From an uncultured Gammaproteobacteria bacterium (GTDB lineage Bacteria > Pseudomonadota > Gammaproteobacteria > PS1 > Pseudothioglobaceae): a stretch of DNA of 13,323 nt. The stretch is from contig CAKMYR010000023.1 of NCBI GenBank assembly GCA_929200175.1, positions 1 to 13,323 of the forward strand. Direction: 5' to 3'. The notes below the pieces were generated by a model that saw only the letters and a list, made by a program, of their open reading frames with translations, did no database searches and was not told the DNA's origin. Of the stretch, positions 1 to 7,692 are shown one piece after another; position 1 is the stretch's first letter, and each line of letters opens with the position of its first letter. The position numbers and the translations under genes were made by a program.

Positions 1-931
1 GAAGTGTTAAGCATGCATAAAAATATCCTGCGATAAAAGGCTTAATATAGGCAATTAAGTTACTTCGCTTACCTTGAATACTACGCCATAAACAAACTTG
101 AATAACACACTTTTCTATAAGCACCCAAATCAACATACTAAATAAAGTAATACCAAGTATATAAATTGCTCCGGCATTAGCGGCATATTGATATTCAGTT
201 TGGGCATCCAAAAACCAGTAGTGAAAAAGCAAAATAAGCGGTTGCGGAATGTTAGGACCAATGATAATACTTAATTCAATAGCCGATAAACTATATGCCA
301 ACACGGCAAAAATAGGTAATCTTAATTTCGGCAATAATTGAGGAAGTATTACTTTTAAAAATGAGCTTTCTTTTGGATAACCCAAAGTTTGGGCTACTTT
401 AAGTTGGCGTTCACTATTTATTTGGTTTAAGATTACCATTGACATTACTATTAAAAAGGGCGTTTCTTTAATAATCAAAGCAAGAATTAAACTAAACCCA
501 TAAGGATCTTGAACTAAATTAAATCCTAAAGGCTCGGATAGTTCAAACAAAAAAAAATCAATAGCTCGCACGAACCATCCCACCGGTGAAAATAAGAAAA
601 TTAAGCCAACTGCAATAGCAAAATGAGGTACCGATAAAAAAAGAAAAAAAGAACGTTTCAATAAGCGAAATGATTCAATATAAGCACAACCTAAGACTGA
701 CCCAATGACTGCAAGAACTGTGGCACCAAAACCAATAAATAAGGTTAAAAAGGTTGATTTCCACAAACTATGATGCTCAAAAAGCAATTTCCATCCGTAT
801 CCCGTCCAAGTATCACTAATTCCCGGTAAATATCCTAAGCTAAAAAGTAAAGTGCCAATAACTCCAGCAGTAATAGGGAGGATAAAAATAAAACCCACCA
901 ACCATGGAAAGAAAAGAATAATTTTCTTCAT
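1..931 (-). CDS. ynjC: YnjC-like ABC transporter permease, N-terminal part (runs off left edge)
   Basis: This is an inner-membrane permease of a binding-protein-dependent ABC importer. The frame is open from an ATG at 931 to the window edge, about 310 codons, and starts MKKIILFFPWLVGFIFILP, a membrane helix. Several more hydrophobic segments follow. Near residues 177-205 lies the cytoplasmic EAA loop that contacts the ATPase, readable as VAQTLGYPKES followed by VILPQLLPKL. E. coli YnjC has two fused permease halves, about 510 residues in all, so the visible part would be mainly the first half. The gene starts 37 bp after ynjB on the same strand, so the two are probably co-transcribed; an ATPase (ynjD) would be expected outside the window. 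The substrate of YnjBCD-type systems is not known to me. G+C is higher than in the genes to the right. The permease call is solid; the YnjC name rests mainly on the neighbour. Confidence 0.8.
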   Translation of the reverse strand, partial: MKKIILFFPWLVGFIFILPITAGVIGTLLFSLGYLPGISDTWTGYGWKLLFEHHSLWKSTFLTLFIGFGATVLAVIGSVLGCAYIESFRLLKRSFFLFLSVPHFAIAVGLIFLFSPVGWFVRAIDFFLFELSEPLGFNLVQDPYGFSLILALIIKETPFLIVMSMVILNQINSERQLKVAQTLGYPKESSFLKVILPQLLPKLRLPIFAVLAYSLSAIELSIIIGPNIPQPLILLFHYWFLDAQTEYQYAANAGAIYILGITLFSMLIWVLIEKCVIQVCLWRSIQGKRSNLIAYIKPFIAGYFYACLTL

Positions 932-968
932 TTAAGGTGGATCAATGATAGAAATTTTATGTTCTCAA

Positions 969-2186
969 CTAACTCCCGTAGCGTTTTTGCCATTCTTTCT
1001 CAATTGCATCGACCCAGCTTGGATGAGGCTCTGGTAAAATTTTAGACAAGTCTTTAGGGCTTAATGTTGCTAGTCCTTTCGGTAAATTATTAAAAAGTTT
1101 TCTTTGTGTTGCGTTTAATTTATTTGGAGCAAGCACCGTTGGATCTCCCCAAATTTTTATATTGGCTTTACGCAATTGTGCTTCTAAAGAGAGCAAAAAG
1201 TTAGCAAAAACTTTCGCTCCTGCTGAATTAGGAGAATTATAAGGAATAGCTACAAAATGGATATTACCAATTGTTCCTGTTTTATGTACATAAGTGCGAA
1301 TAGAGTTAGGTAATTCGCCATTCTCAATAGCATTACTGGCATCATTAGGATTAAAACTCAAAGCAATGATTAATTCACTATCAGCCAACATTTTTTTCAT
1401 TTCTGCAAGACCTTTAGGGAATTTTTTTCCTTTCTGCCACAAATAAGGATGAAGATTATCTAAATAACTCCAAAGTGGTGCTGTTAATTCAGCAAAGGTA
1501 CTTTTATCTACCGGCTTAGTTAAAGCGTCTTTATCAGAAATTAACTCACTCAATGCTTGCTTAAGAAAAGTCGTACCATGAAACTCAGGAGGGGCAGGAT
1601 AACTTAATCTTGCTGGATTGGCTTTAGCAACTTTGGCAAAATCCAACATTGATTGAGGAGGATTTTGCAAACGCTTAGAGTTATACATAAAAACTAACTG
1701 TGCTTTACCCCAAGGCGCCTCTTGATTATCCACAGGAATCGAAAAATCATACAAAATGGCTGGGTTTTTATTATCAACAAGGCGGTAATTTGGTAAATGA
1801 TTGGTCCAAGAAGATAGTAATAAACCATTCTCTTTCATCCGTTTAAAATTCTCACCATTTATCCATACTAAATCAACTGAGCCTTGTTTATTTTTTCCTG
1901 CTGTTTTCTCTGCTAATACGCGATTTACCACATTAGCGGTATCACTTACTTTAATCTGCTTGACGGTAACGCCATATTCCTTTTTAACTCTATTACCTGC
2001 CCACTCAATATAATCATTTATGGTTTCGCTTCCGCCCCATGCATTAAAATAAACTGTTTGTCCTTTTGCTTGCTTTACGACTTGTAACCAGTTTGAAGAT
2101 GTATTAGCATTAACCGCATTTAAAACAACAGAAATAACAAAAACCACACTAAGCATGCTAATATGCATTAAATTTAATTTTTTCAT
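969..2186 (-). CDS. ynjB: YnjB-like ABC transporter substrate-binding protein
   Basis: A 405-residue periplasmic solute-binding protein. The N-terminus is a Sec signal peptide (basic MKK, hydrophobic core at residues 8-22, likely cleavage after VNA at residue 27). The mature part has the features of YnjB-type binding proteins: FNAWGGSETINDYIEWAG near residues 47-64, DLVWINGENF near 105-114, and an aromatic, proline-rich middle. It would capture a ligand and deliver it to the YnjC-like permease encoded 37 bp downstream. The length is close to E. coli YnjB (about 390). No lipobox is present, so it should be soluble in the periplasm. A sigma70-like promoter lies upstream at 2241-2269, but I see no good Shine-Dalgarno sequence. 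Two lines I counted are 40% G+C against about 28-30% in genes to the right. The ligand cannot be told from sequence. Confidence 0.82.
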   Translation of the reverse strand: MKKLNLMHISMLSVVFVISVVLNAVNANTSSNWLQVVKQAKGQTVYFNAWGGSETINDYIEWAGNRVKKEYGVTVKQIKVSDTANVVNRVLAEKTAGKNKQGSVDLVWINGENFKRMKENGLLLSSWTNHLPNYRLVDNKNPAILYDFSIPVDNQEAPWGKAQLVFMYNSKRLQNPPQSMLDFAKVAKANPARLSYPAPPEFHGTTFLKQALSELISDKDALTKPVDKSTFAELTAPLWSYLDNLHPYLWQKGKKFPKGLAEMKKMLADSELIIALSFNPNDASNAIENGELPNSIRTYVHKTGTIGNIHFVAIPYNSPNSAGAKVFANFLLSLEAQLRKANIKIWGDPTVLAPNKLNATQRKLFNNLPKGLATLSPKDLSKILPEPHPSWVDAIEKEWQKRYGS

Positions 2187-2240
2187 ATATATTTTTATAT
2201 TTGTATTAAGAAATTGCCAAAAACTATAGTTCTAATTTAT

Positions 2241-2269
2241 TATATAGTTTAGTTTGCTGTATATGTAAA
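2241..2269 (-). promoter_or_regulatory. Putative sigma70 promoter of ynjBC
   Basis: Read on the minus strand, TTTACA (2269-2264) is followed after 17 bp by TATATA (2246-2241), leaving a leader of about 45-50 nt before the ynjB start at 2186. A 10-bp palindrome, AACTATAGTT (2222-2231), lies just downstream of the -10 and could be an operator, but in such AT-rich sequence this is weak. The remaining intergenic sequence from 2270 to 2443 shows no convincing gene. Confidence 0.4.
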
Positions 2270-2443
2270 GTAAATAAAATTTAATTCGAGTTCAGCTATG
2301 TTAAAAAAGAGAAAATATAAATGAAATGAGTTATCCTACTGGAATAAATTCTAAAGTTGATGGTAAGATTTACTCATAAATATTTATTATTTAAGCAGAT
2401 ATATTTATAAGTAAATTTAGTTTAATTATCTGTTTATAGTGTT

Positions 2444-3217
2444 TTATATTAATATATTGTTGATAAAGTTTTTTTGAGAAAATAACAAAATAACTCCAGA
2501 AATAATTAAAAAAGGACCAAAGGAGTGAGGTTTTTTTATGTGATCTGCTTTCTTTTTAATTATAGCAAGTAATACAATAGTTACAATGCTAGAAATAGAT
2601 GCAATAGCTAGTAAGTCTGGTATATATTGCCAACCGAGCCAAGCACCAAGTGCAGCTGTTAGTTTAAAATCACCATACCCCATGCCTTCAATACCACGAA
2701 CAAATTTAAAAATCCAGTAAATACTCCAAAGTATTAAATATCCAAATACAGCACCTATAACAGCATCTTTTAGATTAATTCCATAAGTTATATTAAAAAT
2801 AAGCCCAACCCATAATAATGGCAATGTTATTAAATCTGGCAGTAATTGATGTTTTAAATCAATCATAAATAGAGGAATTACAGCGTACATAAATAGTAAA
2901 TAGTAAATAGTTTGTTGCTCTATACCAAATTTATAAACAATTAAAACACTGATTAAAGCGCTTGTTAGCTCTATTATTGGGTATTGGATAGAAATTGGAT
3001 GTTTGCAATATCTACAACATCTTCTTAATAGGAAAAAACTAAATACAGGAATTAAATCAATTATAGTTAGTTTGTGTTTACAATTTACGCAAAAAGAGCG
3101 GCTAGGGCTTGCAATACTTATATTATCGCCATTTAACATTAGAGGTAAGCGATAAATTACTACATTTAAGAAGCTTCCTATAGATAATCCGATTATAAAA
3201 ACTAAAAATAAAGTCAC
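2444..3217 (-). CDS. pilD: Prepilin peptidase / leader peptidase (A24 family)
   Basis: An inner-membrane aspartyl protease that removes the leader from type IV pilins or type II secretion pseudopilins and N-methylates the new end. At 257 residues it is slightly shorter than usual (about 290). It opens with GLSIGSFLNVVIYRLP (residues 10-25), the family hallmark. Two zinc-binding CxxC pairs follow (C43/C46 and C68/C71), as in full-length bifunctional enzymes. The catalytic aspartates are D120 in MIDLKHQLLPD and D183 in the GMGYGDFK motif. Multiple hydrophobic helices make up the rest. The start is GTG at 3217: an in-frame stop lies only a few codons upstream and no better start keeps the first helix. 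Neither pilin nor secretion genes are visible here, so its substrates lie elsewhere. It follows lolB on the same strand, but 317 bp separate them, so it probably has its own promoter. Confidence 0.9.
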   Translation of the reverse strand: MTLFLVFIIGLSIGSFLNVVIYRLPLMLNGDNISIASPSRSFCVNCKHKLTIIDLIPVFSFFLLRRCCRYCKHPISIQYPIIELTSALISVLIVYKFGIEQQTIYYLLFMYAVIPLFMIDLKHQLLPDLITLPLLWVGLIFNITYGINLKDAVIGAVFGYLILWSIYWIFKFVRGIEGMGYGDFKLTAALGAWLGWQYIPDLLAIASISSIVTIVLLAIIKKKADHIKKPHSFGPFLIISGVILLFSQKNFINNILI

Positions 3218-3534
3218 ACTAATTTTTTAAAATTTAAATATATTTATTTTATTTAATAGACGGGAAATAAAGAATATCTCTCATCTTTTCATAATGCATT
3301 TAAACTAAGATTGGCATTAATTTTAGTATCTATTAATGCGCTTAAAAATATCAGAATAATTGCCAATTTGTTTGATAATATTATAAGTCTATTTCTTATT
3401 TAAATTTAAGTGTTATCGGTTTATAGTACAATTTATTCCTAACAAATTTGGTTAATACAGATGTAGAATTAAGTTTTTTTAAGCATTTATTTATATAAAT
3501 ACAGTATTAGTTATAGAATCTAAAAATTTTTAAG
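3218..3534. other. Gene-poor 317-bp spacer between lolB and pilD
   Basis: I see no supportable gene, tRNA or clear repeat here; it is very AT-rich with stops in all frames. In many gammaproteobacteria lolB is followed by ispE and then prs on the same strand, often with a tRNA-Gln gene. I looked for a TpsiC-arm-like motif on both strands and found none. A TATAAT hexamer on the minus strand (3385-3380) could be the -10 of a pilD promoter, but it has no good -35. Confidence 0.5.
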
Positions 3535-4026
3535 CTAAATTAGTGAAATTTTTTTAAATACAAATTTAATTTTAATATTTTTATTTTTATTAATTAAATT
3601 AATGATTTTAGGCAGCTTATTTTCATGTACTGAAAGTATTTTTAATTCCCATTCATCGCTATTTATATTTTTTAAAAATAATATCTCAGCTAAGTATTCT
3701 ATAGGCAAATACCAGCCATATTTATCTATCATTAGTTGTTTAATATTGTTATTAATAATATCGCCATTGATTAATAATTGATTGTCAAGAGAATGAATTT
3801 CAATTTGTTTAAATCCTAAAATTGAAGTTAATGTTAATTTATAATTTTGTTTATTAAATTCAATTTTAAAATTAAAACTTTGATTTTGTTGGTTTGATTG
3901 TACATTTACTTTGCCATTTGAGCTCCAGGCAGTAGGTATAGTTTTAATATTATCTATTTTGTTTGTTGTTACCGAACAACTCGATAAAAAAATAAAACAT
4001 AATAACCATTTTGCGTAGTGTTTCAT
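3535..4026 (-). CDS. lolB: Outer-membrane lipoprotein receptor LolB
   Basis: LolB accepts lipoproteins from the periplasmic carrier LolA and inserts them into the outer membrane; it is itself a lipoprotein. I place the start at the ATG at 4026 (163 residues), because this gives a normal lipoprotein signal peptide with lipobox LSSC and lipidated Cys17. An in-frame ATG at 4050 would add eight residues, but it overlaps a Fur-box-like operator. The mature protein shows the LolB pattern: WSSNGKVNV, then alternating beta strands (FNFKIEF, YKLTLTSILGFKQIEI) and a helical stretch MIDKYGWYLPIEYLAEIL near residues 99-116. It is somewhat shorter than the usual 200 or so residues. Overall similarity is weak, as is normal for this family, but the position divergent from hemA is the classical gammaproteobacterial arrangement and strongly supports the name. 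Confidence 0.85.
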   Translation of the reverse strand: MKHYAKWLLCFIFLSSCSVTTNKIDNIKTIPTAWSSNGKVNVQSNQQNQSFNFKIEFNKQNYKLTLTSILGFKQIEIHSLDNQLLINGDIINNNIKQLMIDKYGWYLPIEYLAEILFLKNINSDEWELKILSVHENKLPKIINLINKNKNIKIKFVFKKISLI

Positions 4027-4033
4027 TCTAACA

Positions 4034-4063
4034 TTGATAAAAATTATCATTGTATAATATATT
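4034..4063 (+). promoter_or_regulatory. Putative hemA promoter
   Basis: TTGATA (4034-4039) is followed after 18 bp by TATATT (4058-4063), about 48 bp before the hemA start. A TATAAT hexamer at 4053-4058 is an alternative -10, but its spacing from TTGATA is only 13 bp. The -35 overlaps the Fur-box-like palindrome at 4035-4049, so a bound repressor would block it. Confidence 0.4.
4035..4049. promoter_or_regulatory. Fur-box-like operator between lolB and hemA
   Basis: The sequence TGATAAAAATTATCA matches the 7-1-7 Fur consensus TGATAATnATTATCA at 13 of 14 defined positions. It lies between two divergent genes, over the putative hemA -35 and just upstream of the chosen lolB start. A full-length Fur protein with intact metal sites is encoded at 7244-7651. 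Iron-loaded Fur could therefore repress heme synthesis, lolB, or both. The match is seen directly; the regulation is inferred. Confidence 0.6.
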
Positions 4064-4111
4064 TAGAGTATTTCATTTTAATTAAAAGACAAGGTTATTT
4101 ATTAATTTTTT

Positions 4112-5368
4112 ATGTCAGTAATAGCAGTTTTAAGTATTAATTATAAATTAGCAGAAGTTAAAATTCGTGAAAAAGTTGCTTTTGAAGATGGGCAAATAAC
4201 AAATTCATTATTAGAATTAAAAAGCATAGAAGGCATCAATGCCTGTGCTATTCTTTCTACTTGTAATCGCTCTGAGGTTTATGTTGTTTCTGATAGTGAT
4301 GATACTAAGGGCATATTAATTAATTATTTATCAAAAAATCATAACATAGCAATTGATGAGTTTAATGATTATGTTGTTTATCTTGAGGGTGAAAAAGTTT
4401 TAAATTATATATGCAATGTTGCTACAGGATTAGATTCTTTAGTTCTTGGAGAGCCACAAATCTTAGGTCAATTAAAACATGCTTATAATAAAGCCAAAGA
4501 AGCTAAAACGTTAGATAAAATTTTAGGAAGATTATTTCAACATACATTTTCTACTGCCAAAAAAGTTAGAACTCAAACTAAAATAGGATCTTCACCAGTT
4601 TCAATAGCATATTGTGCGGTCAAACTTAGTGAAAAAATATTCACAGATTTATCTAAACAAACTGTTTTGTTAATTGGTGCAGGAGAAATGATAGAATTAT
4701 GCGCTAAACATTTAAGCCAGCAAGGTGTTACTAATATAATTATTGCTAATAGAACGATTGAAAATGCAAAAAAAATTACAGATATTTATGACGCCAAAAC
4801 AATCAATTTTAGGCAATTTCCAACAATTATAGATAAAGTAGATATTATTATTTCTTGTACTGCTGCTTCAGTGCCAATAATTGGAAAAGGCATGATTGAA
4901 ACAGCAATTAAATTACGCAAAAGAAAGCCTATTTTTATATTTGATATTGCAATTCCTAGAGATGTTGAGCCTGAAGTTAGTCAGCTTCAAGATGTATTTT
5001 TGTACACAATAGATGATTTACAGCAGGTAGTTAATAACAATATGGAAATTAGACAAAAAGAAAAAAAACTTGCTTTAGATATAATAGTTACTGAAAACAA
5101 AAAATTTAATAATTGGCTAACTACATTGCCAAATGAGCAAATAGTACAATTCTATAATAAAAATGCTTATTTAATAAAAAATGATATTATTGAAATTGCT
5201 TTAAATAAATTAAAAAATGGCATAGATTCAAAAATAGTTGTTAAGCAGTTAGCGGATCAATTAACTAATAAATTATTGCATACTACTAATGTTAATGTTA
5301 AGCAACTACCCCAAGAGCAATTAAGCCAATGCGAAAATTGCATCCCAAATATAAATACTAAAAAATAA
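4112..5368 (+). CDS. hemA: Glutamyl-tRNA reductase
   Basis: HemA reduces glutamyl-tRNA(Glu) with NADPH to glutamate-1-semialdehyde, the committed step of heme synthesis by the C5 pathway, in the cytoplasm. The 418-residue protein has the normal length. The catalytic cysteine is C51 in LSTCNRSEVY. The region GLDSLVLGEPQILGQ (107-121) is a family signature, and the NADPH-binding Rossmann segment is LLIGAGEM (186-193) followed by IANRT (211-215). IPRDVEP and the C-terminal dimerisation helices follow. Two normally conserved histidines are tyrosines here: Y11 (family GINHKTA, here SINYKLA) and Y99 (E. coli H99, here LNYICNVA). The Shine-Dalgarno sequence is weak. The stop codon overlaps the prfA start by one base (TAATG), so the two genes are translationally coupled. 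A Fur-box-like site lies upstream, suggesting iron control. Confidence 0.96.
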   Translation: MSVIAVLSINYKLAEVKIREKVAFEDGQITNSLLELKSIEGINACAILSTCNRSEVYVVSDSDDTKGILINYLSKNHNIAIDEFNDYVVYLEGEKVLNYICNVATGLDSLVLGEPQILGQLKHAYNKAKEAKTLDKILGRLFQHTFSTAKKVRTQTKIGSSPVSIAYCAVKLSEKIFTDLSKQTVLLIGAGEMIELCAKHLSQQGVTNIIIANRTIENAKKITDIYDAKTINFRQFPTIIDKVDIIISCTAASVPIIGKGMIETAIKLRKRKPIFIFDIAIPRDVEPEVSQLQDVFLYTIDDLQQVVNNNMEIRQKEKKLALDIIVTENKKFNNWLTTLPNEQIVQFYNKNAYLIKNDIIEIALNKLKNGIDSKIVVKQLADQLTNKLLHTTNVNVKQLPQEQLSQCENCIPNINTKK

Positions 5369-6447
5369 TGAATTCTTCTATTATCTCGAAATTAGAGCAT
5401 TTATCTATGCGTTTTGAAGAATTAAATATTATGTTATCAGACCCAAGTATTGCCTCAGATCAAAATAAATTCCGTAAATTATCGATTGAACATTCTCAAT
5501 TAGAGCCAATTTGTGATAAGTTTAATCAATATTTGACAATCCAAAAGGATATTGAGTCAGCTGAATTAATGTTGCTTGAAGATGATGCGGAAATTAAATT
5601 TATGGCAAAAGAGGAAATTGCAAAAGCTAATGAAGAATTGGCAAAGCTATATTTAGAATTAAAAAAGTTTTTATTGCCTAAAGATCCAAATGATTCTCGT
5701 AATATTATTATTGAAATTAGATCAGGTACAGGTGGCGATGAGGCTAGTATTTTTTCTGGAGACTTATTTAAAATGTACTCTCGTTTTTCAGAAAATAAAA
5801 AATGGAAAATTCAATTTATAAGCTCTAGTTTAGGAGAGCATGGCGGATTTAAAGAGATAATATTTCGTATTAGTGGCAATGATGTATATTCAAAATTAAA
5901 ATTTGAATCTGGCACTCACAGAGTACAAAGAGTTCCAGAAACAGAATCTCAAGGTAGGTTACATACATCTGCTTGTACAGTTGCTATTATGCCTGAAGTA
6001 GAAAATATTGAAGAAGTTGATATTAATATGAATGATGTTCGCATAGATACTTTTAGAGCAAGTGGAGCTGGTGGTCAGCATGTTAATAAAACTGATTCTG
6101 CTGTTAGGCTTACTCATATTCCTACTGGGGTTGTTGTTGAATGTCAAGATGGTCGCTCTCAACATAAAAATAAAACTCAAGCCTTGTCTGTATTAGCATC
6201 TAAAATCCTTGATATGCAACAACAAAAGCAAAAACAACAGCAAGATTTAAAGCGTAAAAAAATGGTTGGTAGCGGCGATAGATCAGAAAGAATTAGGACT
6301 TATAACTATCCTCAAGGACGAGTTACAGATCATCGTATAGCCTTAACTTTATATAGATTAGAAGATATCTTAAATGGCGATTTAGAGTTAGTTGTTGATC
6401 ATTTAATATTAGAGGATCAAGCCAATCAATTAGCAGAATTAGAGTAA
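5368..6447 (+). CDS. prfA: Peptide chain release factor 1 (RF1)
   Basis: RF1 recognises UAA and UAG stop codons in the ribosomal A site and triggers peptide release. The 359-residue protein is full length. The N-terminal part (to about residue 100) is a helical coiled-coil-like domain. The codon-recognition tripeptide is P190-E191-T192 in RVQRVPETESQGR; the PxT form marks RF1, as opposed to SPF of RF2. The catalytic GGQ is at 235-237 in GAGGQHVNKTDSAVR. Its glutamine is normally methylated by PrmC, whose gene often follows prfA in gammaproteobacteria. Here the next gene is the convergent znuB, only 13 bp away, so prmC must be elsewhere or absent. The start overlaps the hemA stop by one base. 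Confidence 0.97.
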   Translation: MNSSIISKLEHLSMRFEELNIMLSDPSIASDQNKFRKLSIEHSQLEPICDKFNQYLTIQKDIESAELMLLEDDAEIKFMAKEEIAKANEELAKLYLELKKFLLPKDPNDSRNIIIEIRSGTGGDEASIFSGDLFKMYSRFSENKKWKIQFISSSLGEHGGFKEIIFRISGNDVYSKLKFESGTHRVQRVPETESQGRLHTSACTVAIMPEVENIEEVDINMNDVRIDTFRASGAGGQHVNKTDSAVRLTHIPTGVVVECQDGRSQHKNKTQALSVLASKILDMQQQKQKQQQDLKRKKMVGSGDRSERIRTYNYPQGRVTDHRIALTLYRLEDILNGDLELVVDHLILEDQANQLAELE

Positions 6448-6460
6448 TATAATATTAATT

Positions 6461-7243
6461 TTATTTACTTTTAATCAGCTGGGAAAACACAAACAACACT
6501 CCAAGTGTAATTACAATTGAAGGCGCTGCCGCTATATCATAATACATAGAAATTATAATTCCAACAATTGCGGACAATATAGAAACTAATATAGATTGAA
6601 ATGCCATTTTATTAGGCTTATCGGAAAAAACTCTAGCTATAGTTGGAGGAATTATAAGCAACGAAGTAATCAAGAGCACTCCAATGGTTTGTACGGAAAT
6701 ATATACAGTTAAAGTAAGCATAAAAGTAAATAATATTTTATAAAAAATATGATTCATGCCTTCTGCTTTGGCTAATTCTTCATTTATAGTTAGTAATAAA
6801 AATTTTTGCCAAAAAAAGTACAATAAAGTAGATATAACTAACACAATTAAATAAATCCAAATTATATCCTTATTATTAATTGATAAAATATTACCAAACA
6901 AAATAGAAAAATAATCAATGTTAGTATTGCCAACCAAAGGCAGTATAACTATCCCAAGAGCTAAAGTAATATGAGACAAAATACCTAATGTTGCATCTGA
7001 TGATAAAGATTTGCGTTCTTGCAAAATCATAACAAGCAAGGAAAAAAGTACGCCTATTAATATTAATCCAAAATTAATTCCTAGCCCGCTAGCAATGCCA
7101 AGAGTCAAGCCAAGTAGTGAGCTATGTGATATAGATTCAGAAAAATAACTCATTCGTTTCCAGACCACAAGACAGCCTAAAGATCCAGTTATAATTGAAA
7201 TACCTACAGCTGCTAAAATTGCTCTAATTATGAAATCTTCCAT
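6461..7243 (-). CDS. znuB: Zinc/manganese-type ABC transporter permease (ZnuB-like)
   Basis: A 260-residue inner-membrane permease of the ABC-3 family, which imports zinc, manganese or iron with a ZnuA-type binding protein and a ZnuC-type ATPase. It is nearly all hydrophobic, with about eight helices. Family landmarks include LGCLVVWKRMSYFSESISHSSLLG (in two parts near residues 22-45), where the histidine in the SHSSLLG segment is typical, NEELAKAEGM (153-162), which is the ATPase-contact loop, and TSLLIIPPTIAR (192-203). The ATG directly abuts the fur stop codon (TAA-ATG, no gap), so it is translationally coupled to fur. No znuA or znuC is visible, so partners are encoded elsewhere. The metal cannot be read from the permease alone; ZnuB is the closest match I recognise. 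It converges on prfA with 13 bp between them and no visible terminator. Confidence 0.88.
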   Translation of the reverse strand: MEDFIIRAILAAVGISIITGSLGCLVVWKRMSYFSESISHSSLLGLTLGIASGLGINFGLILIGVLFSLLVMILQERKSLSSDATLGILSHITLALGIVILPLVGNTNIDYFSILFGNILSINNKDIIWIYLIVLVISTLLYFFWQKFLLLTINEELAKAEGMNHIFYKILFTFMLTLTVYISVQTIGVLLITSLLIIPPTIARVFSDKPNKMAFQSILVSILSAIVGIIISMYYDIAAAPSIVITLGVLFVFSQLIKSK

Positions 7244-7651
7244 TTATAGGCAATTTTTGCAAATTCCGTATAAATTCAGAGAATGGCTAGTTAGTTTATA
7301 GTTGTATTTTTTTGCGATGTCTGATTGGTGTTGCTCAATTATTTCATCTGTAAATTCTTCTATATTGCCACATTCTGTACAGATTAAATGATCATGATGC
7401 TCGGTGTTAGCTAATTCGAATACTGACATATTATTATCAAAATTAATCTTATTAACTATTCCAACTTCTTCAAATTTTGCAAGCACACGGTAAATTGTTG
7501 CAATCCCTACATCTAAATCTTTTTTTATTAATTCTTTATAAGCATCTTCTGCGCTGATATGGTGATTTTTACTTTTTTTCAAAATATCTAAAATCACCAA
7601 TCTTTGCTCTGTAATTTTAAGCCCTGCTCTTTTCAAATCTTTATCATTCAT
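7244..7651 (-). CDS. fur: Ferric uptake regulator Fur
   Basis: A 135-residue metal-dependent repressor that, with Fe(II), binds Fur boxes. The N-terminal winged helix includes SAEDAYKELI and the recognition region GIATIYRVLAKFEEVGIV (49-66). The metal sites of E. coli Fur are all present, shifted by two: H31, E79, H86 and H88; H85, D87, E106 and H123. The structural zinc cysteines are C91/C94 and C131/C134. SHSLNLYGIC near the end closely follows the E. coli sequence. Because znuB follows without a gap, a zinc regulator (Zur) was considered, but the sequence is far closer to Fur, and divergence from a bamE/omlA-type gene is the usual fur neighbourhood. A Fur-box-like site at 4035-4049 is a plausible target. 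I found no clear Fur box in the 41-bp gap in front of fur itself. Confidence 0.93.
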   Translation of the reverse strand: MNDKDLKRAGLKITEQRLVILDILKKSKNHHISAEDAYKELIKKDLDVGIATIYRVLAKFEEVGIVNKINFDNNMSVFELANTEHHDHLICTECGNIEEFTDEIIEQHQSDIAKKYNYKLTSHSLNLYGICKNCL

Positions 7652-7692
7652 ATATAATCATCTTTTTCTAATTATTTTATATTTTAAAATAA

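Noticed and set aside
1801..2013. A 70-codon open frame on the plus strand inside ynjB
   Set aside because: It is fully antisense to a well-supported binding-protein gene and has no recognisable domain.
2326..2379. A 17-codon frame (MSYPTGINSKVDGKIYS) in the ynjB-pilD gap
   Set aside because: It is too short, has no Shine-Dalgarno sequence and no family I recognise; it could be a decayed gene fragment but nothing supports that.
5935..5945. RF1 codon-recognition tripeptide PET instead of PAT as an anomaly
   Set aside because: PxT with glutamate in the middle also occurs in other bacterial RF1 proteins such as that of Bacillus, so it is not evidence of altered stop-codon use.
7244..7651. Naming the fur gene as zur because znuB follows it
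   Set aside because: All E. coli Fur metal ligands align with a constant two-residue offset, and the divergent bamE-type neighbour is typical of fur.
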